A DNA stretch of 64,000 bases. Source: Thauera chlorobenzoica (GTDB lineage: Bacteria > Pseudomonadota > Gammaproteobacteria > Burkholderiales > Rhodocyclaceae). Position 1 is the stretch's first letter. Every line of letters starts with the position of its first letter. The notes beneath the pieces were generated by a model. That model did not search any database. It worked only from the letters and a program-made list of their open reading frames with translations, and was not told the origin of the DNA. Shown here piece after piece: positions 47,058-56,362 of the stretch. Location: assembly GCF_001922305.1 (NCBI RefSeq), contig NZ_CP018839.1, forward strand, positions 3,162,001 through 3,226,000, read 5' to 3'. The position numbers and the translations under genes were made by a program.

Positions 47058-48626
47058 ATGTCTGAACAACTGCAGCCGCAACAAAGCATGAACGCCGCCG
47101 ACGAGATCATCGGCCGCCCCCTGGCGCAGGGCCTCGGTGAACAAACCGCGATGCTGTGCGCAGAGCGCTCGATCAGCTACCGCGAGCTCAACGCCGCGAC
47201 CAACCGTCACGGCAACGCCCTCCGCGCCCATGGCGTCGGCAAGGGCGATCGCGTCCTCTTCCTGATGGACGACTCTCCCGAACTGGTTGCGGCCTACCTG
47301 GGCACGCTGCGCATCGGTGCGGTCGGGGTCGCGCTCAACGTACGCCTCGCCCCGCGTGACGTCCTCTACGTGATCCAGGACAGCGCCTGCCGCCTGCTCT
47401 ATGTCGACGCCGAGTTCCTCCACCTCTACCAGCAGATCGCCAGCGAGCTCGAGCAGCCGCCGCAGGTCGTGGTCCGCGGCGACGAAGCCCCCGCTCCGGC
47501 CATCGCCTTCGAGCGCTTCCTCGATGGCCAGGCCGCCACCCTGGAGTCCGTCCAGGTCGCGCCGGACGACGTCGCCTACTGGCTGTATTCGTCCGGCACC
47601 ACCGGGCGCCCGAAAGCGGTCATGCACGCCCATCGTTCGGTGCTGATCGCCGACCGTCTGGAACGCGAGTATTTCGGCATCCAGCCCGGCGACCGGGTAT
47701 TCACCACCTCGAAGATGTTCTTCGGCTGGTCGCTCGGCCATTCCCTGATGGGCGGCCTGCAGTGTGGCGCCACCGTCATCGTCGCCCCCGGATGGCCCGA
47801 TGCCGAGCGCGTCATGGCCACCGCTGCGCGCCACCGGCCGACGATCCTGTTCAGCACCCCGGTGATGTACCGCAACCTGCTGCGCGAGGGGGCGGGTGAA
47901 TCGGCAGCCATGCGCGACATCCGCCACTTCGTCTCGGCCGGGGAAAAACTGCCGGAGAATATCGGCCAGCAATGGCTCGACACTTTCGGCATCCCCATCA
48001 CCGAAGGCATCGGCGCCTCGGAAACCGTATTCCTGTTCCTGTGCGCCCGCCCCGATGCGTACCGCATCGGCTCCTGCGGCAAGCGCGTCCCCTGGGCGGA
48101 AGTCCGCTTGCTCGACGAGTCTGGCAAAGAGATCACCACCCCCGACACGCCGGGCCTGATCGCCATCCGCATGGCATCGCAGTTCGTCGGCTACTGGAAG
48201 CTCCCCGAGACCACCGACAAAGCCCTCCGCGACGGCTGGTACTACCCGGGCGACATGTTCAGCTTCGACGCCGACGGGTTCTGGTACCACAGCGGCCGTG
48301 CCGACGACATGCTCAAGATTTCCGGCCAATGGGTCAGCCCGGGGGAAATCGAAAGCTGCGCATCGGCCGTGCCGGGCATCGCCGAAGCGGTGGTCGTCGC
48401 CGTTCCCAACGACGACGGTCTGACCCGGCTGACCCTGTTCGTCGTCCCCGAGGATCCGTCGGCGAGCCAGCAGAAGCTGAGCGAAGCGGTGATGACGACC
48501 CTGCGCAGCACGCTGTCGATCTACAAGTGTCCACGCACGGTCCAGTTCCTCGAAGAGCTGCCACGCACGGCCACCGGCAAGGTGCAGAAATATCGGCTGC
48601 GCGACATGCTGCAGGCGACCCTCTGA
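47058..48626 (+). CDS. Benzoate-CoA ligase family acid-CoA ligase
   Basis: AMP-forming acyl-CoA ligase of 522 aa, the size of the benzoate/hydroxybenzoate/aminobenzoate/cyclohexanecarboxylate ligase group. The AMP motif is YSSGTTGRPKAVMHAH, then GIGASETVFLFLCARPD, GWYYPGDMFSFD, the hinge SGRADDMLKISGQWVSP and the C-terminal lysine in ATGKVQKYRLRD. The ATG at 47058 has GGAG upstream. It activates the entry substrate of the pathway. The exact acid cannot be read from sequence alone. Confidence 0.88.
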   Translation: MSEQLQPQQSMNAADEIIGRPLAQGLGEQTAMLCAERSISYRELNAATNRHGNALRAHGVGKGDRVLFLMDDSPELVAAYLGTLRIGAVGVALNVRLAPRDVLYVIQDSACRLLYVDAEFLHLYQQIASELEQPPQVVVRGDEAPAPAIAFERFLDGQAATLESVQVAPDDVAYWLYSSGTTGRPKAVMHAHRSVLIADRLEREYFGIQPGDRVFTTSKMFFGWSLGHSLMGGLQCGATVIVAPGWPDAERVMATAARHRPTILFSTPVMYRNLLREGAGESAAMRDIRHFVSAGEKLPENIGQQWLDTFGIPITEGIGASETVFLFLCARPDAYRIGSCGKRVPWAEVRLLDESGKEITTPDTPGLIAIRMASQFVGYWKLPETTDKALRDGWYYPGDMFSFDADGFWYHSGRADDMLKISGQWVSPGEIESCASAVPGIAEAVVVAVPNDDGLTRLTLFVVPEDPSASQQKLSEAVMTTLRSTLSIYKCPRTVQFLEELPRTATGKVQKYRLRDMLQATL

Positions 48627-48708
48627 ACAAGGGTGAAGCAATCCCCGTGCGCGGCAGATTGATTCACGTCTGCCGGTTTTTCGCCCTATCTTGCTTCAGG
48701 AGTCCCTC

Positions 48709-49479
48709 ATGAGCGTAGTACTGGTCGAGCAGCCGACACCCGATGTCGCCGTCGTCCGCCTGAACCGCCCCGACGCCCGCAACGCCCTCAACCAGGAAAT
48801 CCGCAGCGCACTGGCCGAACACTTCGACCACCTCGGCCAGGCGGCTGAAGTGCGCTGTATCGTCCTCACCGGCGGCGAGCGCTGCTTCGCCGCCGGCGCC
48901 GACATCCGCGCGATGGCCGATGCCGGCGCGATCGAGATCATGCTGCGTCAGACCCAGCGCCTGTGGCAGGCCATCGCGGCCTGCCCGAAACCGGTCATCG
49001 CCGCGGTCAACGGCTATGCCTGGGGCGGCGGCTGCGAACTCGCGATGCACGCCGACATCATCATCGCCGGAGAAGGCGCGAGCTTCTGCCAGCCCGAAGT
49101 CAAGGTCGGGATCATGCCCGGCGCCGGCGGCACCCAGCGCCTGACCCGCGCCGTGGGCAAGTTCCAGGCGATGAAAATGGTCCTCACCGGCCTCCCGGTG
49201 AGCGCGCGCGAAGCCCTGACGATGGGCCTGGCCAGCGAGGTGGTGGCCGACGACGCGGTGCAGGCGCGCGCGCTCGAGCTGGCCCGCCACATCGCCACCC
49301 TGCCTCCGCTGGCGATCGCACAGATCAAGGAGGTCCTCCTCGCCGGCCAGGACGCCTCGCTCGACACCGCCCTGATGCTCGAGCGCAAGGCGTTCCAGCT
49401 GCTGTTCGCGAGCGCGGACCAGAAAGAAGGGATGCACGCATTCCTGGAAAAACGTCCCCCGGTGTTCCGCGGCGGCTGA
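48709..49479 (+). CDS. Enoyl-CoA hydratase
   Basis: Canonical crotonase-family hydratase of 256 aa. It has CFAAGADIRAMAD (oxyanion hole) and both catalytic glutamates: WGGGCELAMHADI and QPEVKVGIMPGAGGTQRL. A strong AGGAG lies before ATG. It is closest in style to fatty enoyl-CoA hydratases (FadB/PaaF-like), and would hydrate the product of the acyl-CoA dehydrogenase in the same operon. Confidence 0.93.
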   Translation: MSVVLVEQPTPDVAVVRLNRPDARNALNQEIRSALAEHFDHLGQAAEVRCIVLTGGERCFAAGADIRAMADAGAIEIMLRQTQRLWQAIAACPKPVIAAVNGYAWGGGCELAMHADIIIAGEGASFCQPEVKVGIMPGAGGTQRLTRAVGKFQAMKMVLTGLPVSAREALTMGLASEVVADDAVQARALELARHIATLPPLAIAQIKEVLLAGQDASLDTALMLERKAFQLLFASADQKEGMHAFLEKRPPVFRGG

Positions 49480-49532
49480 GCTTCGTTTCCGCCGACCCTG
49501 GCGCTGCATTGCTGTACCATCAAAAAAGAAAT

Positions 49533-49550
49533 GCCGGTCGAAAAACCGGC
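49533..49550. other. Small hairpin upstream of the TRAP binding-protein gene
   Basis: GCCGGT, 6 bases, ACCGGC, in the 147-base gap between the last hydratase and the dctP-like gene. On the minus strand a T-rich stretch follows, but no minus-strand gene enters it. It could be an mRNA-stabilising structure favouring high binding-protein levels. Confidence 0.35.
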
Positions 49551-49626
49551 CATTCCAGGACGGGTCACAGCCACGGGAACCCGCCCTGCCATCACACCAA
49601 GTGGCGCATGTGAGGAGAAGCGAAGC

Positions 49627-50661
49627 ATGAAAGGAAAGCACCTGAGCGCAGCGCTGGTCACGACAGCAGCAGCGCTATTCACGACGACGGCGACGGCCCA
49701 GGAAGTTATCTTGAAAGTGTCACACATGTGGCCGACGACTGCGCTCGGACACCAGCAGCTGGTGCCCTGGTGCGACAAGATTGCAGCCGAGTCGAACAAC
49801 CGCATGAAGTGCCAGATCTACCCGGCGATGCAGATCGGCGGCACCCCGACCCAGGTGTTCCAGCAAGTCGCCGACGGCATTGCCGACATCGGCTGGACCC
49901 TGCCCGGCTACAATTCGGGCCGCTTCCCCTCGGTCGAAGTGTTCGAACTGCCCTTCATGTCCCACAAGGCGGAAACGACCAGCCGGGCGCTGTGGGAATA
50001 CTATGAAAAATATGGGCAAAAGGACTTTGCCCAGGTCAAGCCGCTGGCCTTCCATGTCCATGACAATGGACAGGCCCACAACAGCAAGCGGCCGATCCAG
50101 ACGATGGACGATTTCAAAGGCCTGAAGGTGCGCGCGCCGACCCGTCTGACCAACAAGATGCTGGCCGAGATGGGCGCCTCACCGGTCGGCATGCCGATGC
50201 CGGCGGTGGTCGAGGCGGTCTCCAAAGGCGTCATCGACGGCTATCTTCTGCCGTGGGAAATCGTTCCGACGATGAAGCTGCACGAGCTGACCCGCTATCA
50301 TTCCGAGACGGCTGCGACCGAACCGGCACTGTACTCGGCAGTATTCGTGATGGCGATGAACAAGGCCAAGTACGACAGCCTGCCGGCCGATCTGAAGCGG
50401 GTCATCGACGCCAACTCGGGGATTGAACTTTCGGCTCGCCTGGGCCGCGCGTGGGACGAATCGGCCACTACTTCACGCGAAGTCGCGGTCAAGAACGGCA
50501 ATCAGTTCAATACCATCCCCGCATCGGAAACCACCAAGTGGCGCACCATCGGCGATAAGATTGCGGCGGAATGGGTCGCAGAAGTAACGGCCAAGGGCTA
50601 TCCAGGCCAGGCCATGCTGGACGAAGCACGCAGTCTGCTCGAAAAACATCGGGCACAATAA
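49627..50661 (+). CDS. TRAP-type C4-dicarboxylate/aromatic-acid transporter solute-binding protein (DctP family)
   Basis: A periplasmic binding protein of 344 aa with a signal peptide of about 24 residues ending TTTATAQ. It has the family Arg-containing substrate motif FKGLKVRAPTRLTNKML and EAVSKGVIDGYLLPWEIV. GAGGAG precedes ATG. No DctQ or DctM membrane subunit follows, and a strong terminator stands directly after it. It would bind the carboxylate degraded by this operon and deliver it to TRAP membrane proteins encoded elsewhere. Confidence 0.9.
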   Translation: MKGKHLSAALVTTAAALFTTTATAQEVILKVSHMWPTTALGHQQLVPWCDKIAAESNNRMKCQIYPAMQIGGTPTQVFQQVADGIADIGWTLPGYNSGRFPSVEVFELPFMSHKAETTSRALWEYYEKYGQKDFAQVKPLAFHVHDNGQAHNSKRPIQTMDDFKGLKVRAPTRLTNKMLAEMGASPVGMPMPAVVEAVSKGVIDGYLLPWEIVPTMKLHELTRYHSETAATEPALYSAVFVMAMNKAKYDSLPADLKRVIDANSGIELSARLGRAWDESATTSREVAVKNGNQFNTIPASETTKWRTIGDKIAAEWVAEVTAKGYPGQAMLDEARSLLEKHRAQ

Positions 50662-50718
50662 GCGCTGCGCACCGCAGCCCCGGCATTGCCGGCATGAGCC
50701 CGCTCGGCGATGCCCGCG

Positions 50719-50750
50719 GGGCGGCCCCGTACCCCGGGGCCGCCCTTTTT
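50719..50750 (+). terminator. Rho-independent terminator of the catabolic operon
   Basis: GGGCGGCCCCG, a 5-base loop, CGGGGCCGCCC then TTTTT. The 11-bp perfect GC stem lies 57 bases after the binding-protein stop. It closes the transcript that begins at 43196. Confidence 0.92.
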
Positions 50751-50814
50751 CACCCCCTCATCCCGCACGGCCCCGCCGCGGCGGATTCCCTCCAACCACA
50801 ACAAGACTCTTCCA

Positions 50815-51270
50815 ATGCACCCCAACACCGCGTTCGAAAAAAACCACCTGATCCGCTTCCACCACTGCGACCCCGCCGGCATCGTCTTTTACCCCGAATA
50901 CCTGGTCATCATCGACGAGCTGATCGAGGACTGGTTCATCGAAGGCATGGACATGAGCTTCGCCGACCTGCACATGAACGAGCGCATCGGCGTCCCCGCA
51001 GCACGTATCGAGGTCGACTTCATCGCTCCGAGCAAGATCGGCGACATCCTGTGCCTGAGCCTGCTCGTCACCCGCCTCGGCAACAAGTCGTTTACGCTCA
51101 TGGTCGAAGGCAGGGTCGGCGAACAGGTGCGGATGCGCGCCATCCTGGTGCGCGTGGTCGCCGGACTCGACGGCCTGCACGGCATCACCATCCCGCCGGC
51201 GCTGCGCAACCAGCTGCGCCGCTTCCTCGCCGCCGACGGCGTAGACCTGCTCGAAACACAGCAGGCCTGA
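50815..51270 (+). CDS. Acyl-CoA thioesterase, 4-hydroxybenzoyl-CoA thioesterase family
   Basis: Hotdog-fold thioesterase of 151 aa. The catalytic motif is RFHHCDPAGIVFYPEYLVII, with the Asp of the HxxDPAG pattern, followed by DELIEDWFIEGM. It may release aromatic or alicyclic acids from stalled CoA thioesters, or hydrolyse a pathway product. It lies just after the operon's terminator and may have its own promoter or depend on read-through. The ATG at 50815 lacks a strong ribosome site (AAGAC is the best). Confidence 0.85.
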   Translation: MHPNTAFEKNHLIRFHHCDPAGIVFYPEYLVIIDELIEDWFIEGMDMSFADLHMNERIGVPAARIEVDFIAPSKIGDILCLSLLVTRLGNKSFTLMVEGRVGEQVRMRAILVRVVAGLDGLHGITIPPALRNQLRRFLAADGVDLLETQQA

Positions 51271-51419
51271 AACGGGGCGGGGCCGCCCGGCCCAACCCCG
51301 TCCCGAAAATCCGCGAACCGTTCACCAGGTGTGTCGCCGGCCAGCCCACCGGCAAACCGCTCACAGATGCCGCCGAGTGCATTACACTGGTATTTCATCT
51401 GAATCCTCGGTCGCGGGCC

Positions 51420-54152
51420 ATGAGTTTCCGACACCTCCAAAGCCTGTTCAATCCGCGTTCCATCGCCGTGATCGGTGCCACCGTGCGCCACCGGCGCATG
51501 GGCAACGTACTGATGCGCAACCTGCTGGCAGGCACCTTCGCCGGCCCGATCATGCCAGTCAATCCGAAGTACGAATCGGTGGCCGGCGTCCTCACCTACC
51601 CCAACGTCGCCGCCCTGCCGCAGACGCCCGACCTCGCGATCATCTGCACCCCGCCCAAGGTCATCCCGGAGCTGATCGAGCAACTCGGCCGGCGCGGCAC
51701 GCGCGCGGTCATCGTCATGGCCAACCAGCTGGCGACGACGATCGGCGCCGACGGCCGCCCAGTCTCGGCGGCGATCCTCGAGGCCACCCGGCGTCACGGC
51801 ATCCGCCTGCTCGGCGGCAGCACGCTCGGCATCCTGGTGCCCGGGCTGGGGCTGAACGCGACCTTCTCCCAGATCCAGGTCCAGCCCGGCAAGCTCGCCT
51901 TCGTGTCGCAGCGCGACGCGGTCGGCACCATGGTGCTCGACTGGGCCTTGCGCAAGAAAGTCGGCCTGTCCTATTTCGTGTCGCTGGGCGACGGCCTCGA
52001 CATCGGCTTCGGCGAAGTGCTCGACTTTCTCGGCAGCGACTCCGATACCCGCGCGATCCTGCTCTACATCGAATCGATCCACGAGCGCCGCAGCTTCATG
52101 GCCGCGGCCCGCGCCGCCGCGCGCAACAAGCCGGTGGTCGCGATCAAGGCCGGACGCTCGCCCAACAATCGTCTGCTCGGTGTCTCCGACCCCCTGTTCC
52201 TCGACGTCCCCAACCTCGTCAGCAGCGACGACGTTCATGACGCCGTGTTGCGGCGGGCCGGCATCCTGCGCGTCGATCACCTCGACGAAATGTTCGGCGC
52301 GGTCGAAACCGTGCTCCGCTCCCGCCCCCTGCGCGGCAATCGCCTGGTGGCGGTCAGCAACGGCGGCGGCGCCGGGGTCATGGTCGAGGACAGCCTCTAT
52401 CTGAGCGGCTACATGATGCCGCCCCTGAAGGAACAGACCGTAACCCGCCTGCGCCGGATCCTGTCGCCGGACTGGGACGGGCAGAATCCGATCGAGATCA
52501 AGGTCGACTCCGCACCCTCGCGCTACGAGGAAGTGCTCAAGGTGCTGCAGGAAGAGCAGGACGGCGACGCCGTGCTGCTGATGCACACGCCCAATGCGCT
52601 GAGCAAGAGCATGGACGTGGCGCACAGCGTGATCAAGACCGTGCGCGAGATTGGCGGCAACGTCATGACCTGCTGGGTCGGCGACGAAAGTGTCGCCGAG
52701 GAGCGCCGGCTGTTCGTCGATGCCGGCATCGCCACCTTCGACACCCCCGAACATGCGGCGAGCGCCTTCCTCCACATGTTCAACCACCGCATCGCCTCGG
52801 AAGTGCTGACCCAGGTGCCGCCATCCGAGCCGGTCGAGTTCAGGCCCGACGTCGCCCGCGCCCGCGGCGTGATCCGGGCCGCGCTCGATGCCGGCTGCAC
52901 CAGCCTGAGCGAGGCCGACTCCAAGGCCATCCTCGAAGCCTACGGCATCCCGGTGGTGCAGACCCATCTCGCCGCGACTCCGGAAGAGGCCGGGCGGATC
53001 GCCGAGCGTATCGGCCTGCCGGTCGCGCTCACCGTGATGTCGCGCGACATCCGCCGCAAATGGGATGTCGGTGGCATCGCCTTGAACCTGGAAACCGCCG
53101 AGGCGGTCGAGGCCGCCGCCCACGGCATGTTGGCGCGCGTCGGCAGCACCCACCCTGACGCCACCATCGGCGGCTTCACCGTGCAGCGCATGGTGCTGCG
53201 CGGCCATGCCCGGCAGTTGCTCATCGGCGTCACCACCGACGCCTTGTTCGGGCCGCTGATCCTGTTCGGCGAAGGCGGCCGCGCGCTCGAAATCTACCGC
53301 GGCCTCGGCGTCGGCCTGCCGCCGCTGAACCTGCCGCTCGCCCACGACCTCATCGACCGCACCAAGGCCGCCGCCCTGCTCGACGCGCGCCCGCATCTAC
53401 CGGCGGCCGACCGCGACGCGATCGCGCTGACCCTGACCAAGGTGTCGCAGATCGTCGTCGACCTGCCGGAAATCGCCGAGCTCGACATCAACCCCCTGTT
53501 CGCCGATGAAAAAGGCGTGCAGGCGATCGACGCCCACATCCGCCTGTCGACCGAGCCGCGCCAGGAATACCGCCTCGCCATCCAGCCCTACCCGAAGGCG
53601 CTGGAAGAAAAAGCGCTGCTGCGCGATGGGCGCGAAATCCTGCTGCGCCCGATCCGCCCCGAGGACGAGCCGGCCCACTACGATTTCCTCTCGCGGCTGA
53701 CGCGGCAGGACTTCACCTACCGCTTCTTCCACTACATCCCGAAGTTTCCGCGCCGCGAAATGGCACGCCTCACCCAGATCGACTATGACCGCGAAATGGC
53801 CTTCATCGCCAGCGCGATCGATGCCGACGGCAAGCCGGAAACGCTCGGCGTGGCGCGCGCGGTCGCCGATCCGGACAACGACACCGCCGAGTTCGCCCTT
53901 GTCATCCGCTCCGACATCAAGCGCCAGCGCCTCGCCACGCTGCTGATGAACAAGCTGATGAACTACGCCCGCCAGCGCGGCATCCGCCGCTTCGTCGGCG
54001 ATGTGATGTCGGAAAACGAGCCGATGTTGAAGCTGCTGCAGTTCCTCGAATTCCGCTTCGTGCCCTCGGGCGAGTCGGGCATCGTGCGGGCCGAACTCGA
54101 CCTGCAGCCGGCCGGAAGCGCATCATCCGCGCCCCCGACCGGAGCCGAATGA
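51420..54152 (+). CDS. PatZ-like protein lysine acetyltransferase (NDP-forming acyl-CoA synthetase + GNAT)
   Basis: A multidomain protein of 910 aa. It contains a CoA-binding domain (about 8-130; FNPRSIAVIGATVRHRRMGN), a succinyl-CoA-ligase-like domain (about 150-470), an ATP-grasp domain (about 500-700) and a C-terminal GNAT domain (about 735-895; LLRPIRPEDEPAHYDFLSRL). Active NDP-forming synthetases have a phospho-His in a SHTGA motif after the AGRS block. Here the stretch reads IKAGRSPNNRLLGVSDPLF with no His, as in PatZ/Pat enzymes. It is therefore predicted to acetylate lysines of other proteins, such as AMP-forming CoA ligases, rather than make acetyl-CoA. It lies downstream of the catabolic locus. 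Confidence 0.88.
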   Translation: MSFRHLQSLFNPRSIAVIGATVRHRRMGNVLMRNLLAGTFAGPIMPVNPKYESVAGVLTYPNVAALPQTPDLAIICTPPKVIPELIEQLGRRGTRAVIVMANQLATTIGADGRPVSAAILEATRRHGIRLLGGSTLGILVPGLGLNATFSQIQVQPGKLAFVSQRDAVGTMVLDWALRKKVGLSYFVSLGDGLDIGFGEVLDFLGSDSDTRAILLYIESIHERRSFMAAARAAARNKPVVAIKAGRSPNNRLLGVSDPLFLDVPNLVSSDDVHDAVLRRAGILRVDHLDEMFGAVETVLRSRPLRGNRLVAVSNGGGAGVMVEDSLYLSGYMMPPLKEQTVTRLRRILSPDWDGQNPIEIKVDSAPSRYEEVLKVLQEEQDGDAVLLMHTPNALSKSMDVAHSVIKTVREIGGNVMTCWVGDESVAEERRLFVDAGIATFDTPEHAASAFLHMFNHRIASEVLTQVPPSEPVEFRPDVARARGVIRAALDAGCTSLSEADSKAILEAYGIPVVQTHLAATPEEAGRIAERIGLPVALTVMSRDIRRKWDVGGIALNLETAEAVEAAAHGMLARVGSTHPDATIGGFTVQRMVLRGHARQLLIGVTTDALFGPLILFGEGGRALEIYRGLGVGLPPLNLPLAHDLIDRTKAAALLDARPHLPAADRDAIALTLTKVSQIVVDLPEIAELDINPLFADEKGVQAIDAHIRLSTEPRQEYRLAIQPYPKALEEKALLRDGREILLRPIRPEDEPAHYDFLSRLTRQDFTYRFFHYIPKFPRREMARLTQIDYDREMAFIASAIDADGKPETLGVARAVADPDNDTAEFALVIRSDIKRQRLATLLMNKLMNYARQRGIRRFVGDVMSENEPMLKLLQFLEFRFVPSGESGIVRAELDLQPAGSASSAPPTGAE

Positions 54153-54243
54153 GCACGCCGCCGCCCCGGCATGGGGCACGACCCACTGCGGTTGCGCCAG
54201 GCGCCGCCCCCCGGCGGCTGAACGGACGCAAACGCCCTCCGCC

Positions 54244-54915
54244 TCAGGCGTCCTCGAGGATCAGCACGAGCAACTCCTTCGGTCCGTGCGCGCCATAGGC
54301 CAGGGTCTGCTGGATGTCGGCCGTCTTCGACGGACCGGAAACCAGCAGCGCATTGGTCGGCAGCCCCTCCGCCCAGCCCTGTGCACGCATCGCTTCGTAC
54401 AGGTTGTCATGGACTTCGCTCGCCTTCAGCAGGGCGATATGCAAGGGCGGTACCAGACTCATCAGGCGGGGCTCCTGCGGCGTCGGCCACAGCACCAGGC
54501 TGCCGGTGGCAGCGATGGCGCCGAGGGTGCCGGTGAGGCTGGCCGGGGTGTGAAAGAACAGCTCGTCCTTCCACGCCTCGACCGGACGGTCATAGGCCTT
54601 CAGGCGCAGCGTGCCGCCGGCAGCGGCGAGATGGGCGGCGAGCTGCCGCCCATGAGCGCTTTCCGGTGCCACCAGCAGCTCTTCGATGGCGCGCACGGCG
54701 AGCGCTTCGAGCACCCGCGCCGGCCATTGCGCGGCGGTGGTGAGCAAGGTCTCGCCGTGCACAGCCTCGAGCATTTCACGCAGGCGGGCGATCCGCCGCT
54801 CGGGCGCATAGCGCCACGGCTCGGTCACCAGCGCCTCGTCATAGTCGTCGGCAAGCGCCGTCGTACCTTCCAGGCTGGTGCGCAGCCTGGCGAGAATCCT
54901 GTCCCTGGCGTTCAT
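54244..54915 (-). CDS. lutC: Lactate utilization protein C (LUD domain)
   Basis: Component of the LutABC L-lactate oxidation complex, 223 aa. The LUD domain has LTGTLGAIAATGSLVLWP and SLVPPLHIALLKASEVHD. The C-terminus has LLVSGPSKTADIQQTLAYGA and HGPKELLVLILED. Last gene of the minus-strand lutA-lutB-lutC operon, 7 bases after lutB. It converges with the PatZ-like gene. Confidence 0.95.
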   Translation of the reverse strand: MNARDRILARLRTSLEGTTALADDYDEALVTEPWRYAPERRIARLREMLEAVHGETLLTTAAQWPARVLEALAVRAIEELLVAPESAHGRQLAAHLAAAGGTLRLKAYDRPVEAWKDELFFHTPASLTGTLGAIAATGSLVLWPTPQEPRLMSLVPPLHIALLKASEVHDNLYEAMRAQGWAEGLPTNALLVSGPSKTADIQQTLAYGAHGPKELLVLILEDA

Positions 54916-54922
54916 TCAGTCC

Positions 54923-56362
54923 TCATTTGTCACCGAGATGGTCGTGGGCGAGTTCGTGCAGCGTGCGCGGAGCGAGCCGGGGCGCGCTGCGGTGCTCGGT
55001 CCAGGGGCCGATCCTGGCCGGCATCAGGCCACGGAAACGGGTGCCGGCGTAGGTGAACGCCTTGTACAGCACGGGCGAAGTGTTCATCTTGCGCCAGGCT
55101 TTCCACACCATGGATTCCTTGGCTGAATACTTCGCCCCCTGACCGCGCATGAAGTGCGGCTCGGCCTGCGGCGGCCGTACCGCCTCCTCGCGCAGGCGGC
55201 GGAGCAAGGCGGGAATCGGGATCTTCACCGGACAGACTTCGCCGCAGGCGCCGCACATCGACGACGCCGTGGGCAGATCGCGGGTAACCTCCAGGCCGAG
55301 CATATGGGGGGTAACGATCTTGCCGATCGGCCCCGGATACACCGTGCCGTAGGCGTGGCCGCCGATGCGGGTATACACCGGGCAGTGGTTCATGCAGGCG
55401 CCGCAGCGGATGCAGTTCAGCGTCTGGCGCAGCTCGCTGTCGGCGAAGGCCTGGCTGCGGCCGTTGTCGAGCAGTACCAGGTGCACTTCGCGGGGGCCGT
55501 CGAGTTCCTCGGCCTTGCGCGGGCCGGAGATCACGTTCACATAGGTGGTGATCGCCTGGCCGGTCGCCGAGCGCGTCAGCAGCGACAGCAGCGGCACCAC
55601 GTCGCGCAGGTTCTCGACCACTTTCTCGATCCCGGTCACCGCAATATGCACCGGCGGCACCGTCGTCGACATCCGGCCGTTGCCCTCATTTTCCACCAGC
55701 AGCAGGGAGCCGGTTTCGGCGATGGCGAAGTTCACCCCGGAAACGCCGATGTCGGCCTCGAAGAACTTGCGCCGCAAGGTCTCGCGCCCAATCCGGATCA
55801 GGCGGTCGACATCTTCGGTGTAGTCCACGTCGAGCTTGTCGTGGAACAGCTTGGCGACCTGCCCGGCATTGAGGTGGATCGCCGGCATGATGATGTGCGA
55901 GGGCTTCTCCTCGCGCAGCTGGACGATGAACTCGCCCATGTCCGACTCCAGGCAGTCGACACCGCGTGCGGCGAGAAAATGGTTCATCTCCATTTCCTCG
56001 CTGACCATCGACTTGCCCTTGATCACCTTTTTCGCCGCATGGGCCTCGGCGATGCGCTGGACGATGGCATTGGCCTCGTCCACCGTTTCCGCCCAGTGCA
56101 CCTTGACGCCGTTGCGCGTCAGCCTGGCCTCGAGGCGCTCGAGCAGTTCGGGCAGTTTCGACAGCGCCCGCGCCCGCACCCGGTTGCCGAAGGCGCGCAG
56201 GCGCTCGAGTTCGTCGCCATCGGGAAACTGAACCAGGCGCTTGGCCATCAGCGAGTCCATCGCACCGCGGAAGTTGCGCCGCAGCTGGGCATCGCCCAGC
56301 GCTTCGCGGGCGTTGCGCTTGAAGGCGATCGGGGCTCCCGCTTGTCCGGCGGCGGCGCTCAT
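54923..56362 (-). CDS. lutB: Lactate utilization iron-sulfur protein B
   Basis: Iron-sulfur subunit of LutABC, 479 aa. An N-terminal LUD domain (about 60-300) has KGKSMVSEEMEMNHFLAARG and NFAIAETGSLLLVENEGN. Then comes a ferredoxin-like pair of 4Fe-4S motifs: LNCIRCGACMNHCPVY and SSMCGACGEVCPVKIPIP. A C-terminal DUF3390-type tail follows (MRGQGAKYSAKESMVWKAWR). ATG at 56360-56362 overlaps the lutA stop by 4 bases. The upstream frame extension is rejected. Confidence 0.96.
   Translation of the reverse strand: MSAAAGQAGAPIAFKRNAREALGDAQLRRNFRGAMDSLMAKRLVQFPDGDELERLRAFGNRVRARALSKLPELLERLEARLTRNGVKVHWAETVDEANAIVQRIAEAHAAKKVIKGKSMVSEEMEMNHFLAARGVDCLESDMGEFIVQLREEKPSHIIMPAIHLNAGQVAKLFHDKLDVDYTEDVDRLIRIGRETLRRKFFEADIGVSGVNFAIAETGSLLLVENEGNGRMSTTVPPVHIAVTGIEKVVENLRDVVPLLSLLTRSATGQAITTYVNVISGPRKAEELDGPREVHLVLLDNGRSQAFADSELRQTLNCIRCGACMNHCPVYTRIGGHAYGTVYPGPIGKIVTPHMLGLEVTRDLPTASSMCGACGEVCPVKIPIPALLRRLREEAVRPPQAEPHFMRGQGAKYSAKESMVWKAWRKMNTSPVLYKAFTYAGTRFRGLMPARIGPWTEHRSAPRLAPRTLHELAHDHLGDK

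Noticed and set aside
47034..48641. 535-codon minus-strand open frame opposite the CoA ligase
   Set aside because: Low-complexity translation without motifs, fully antisense to a clear AMP-forming ligase.
49501..49560. Minus-strand terminator between the last hydratase and dctP
   Set aside because: The hairpin is followed by T-rich sequence on the minus strand, but no minus-strand gene leads into it. It is listed only as a hairpin.
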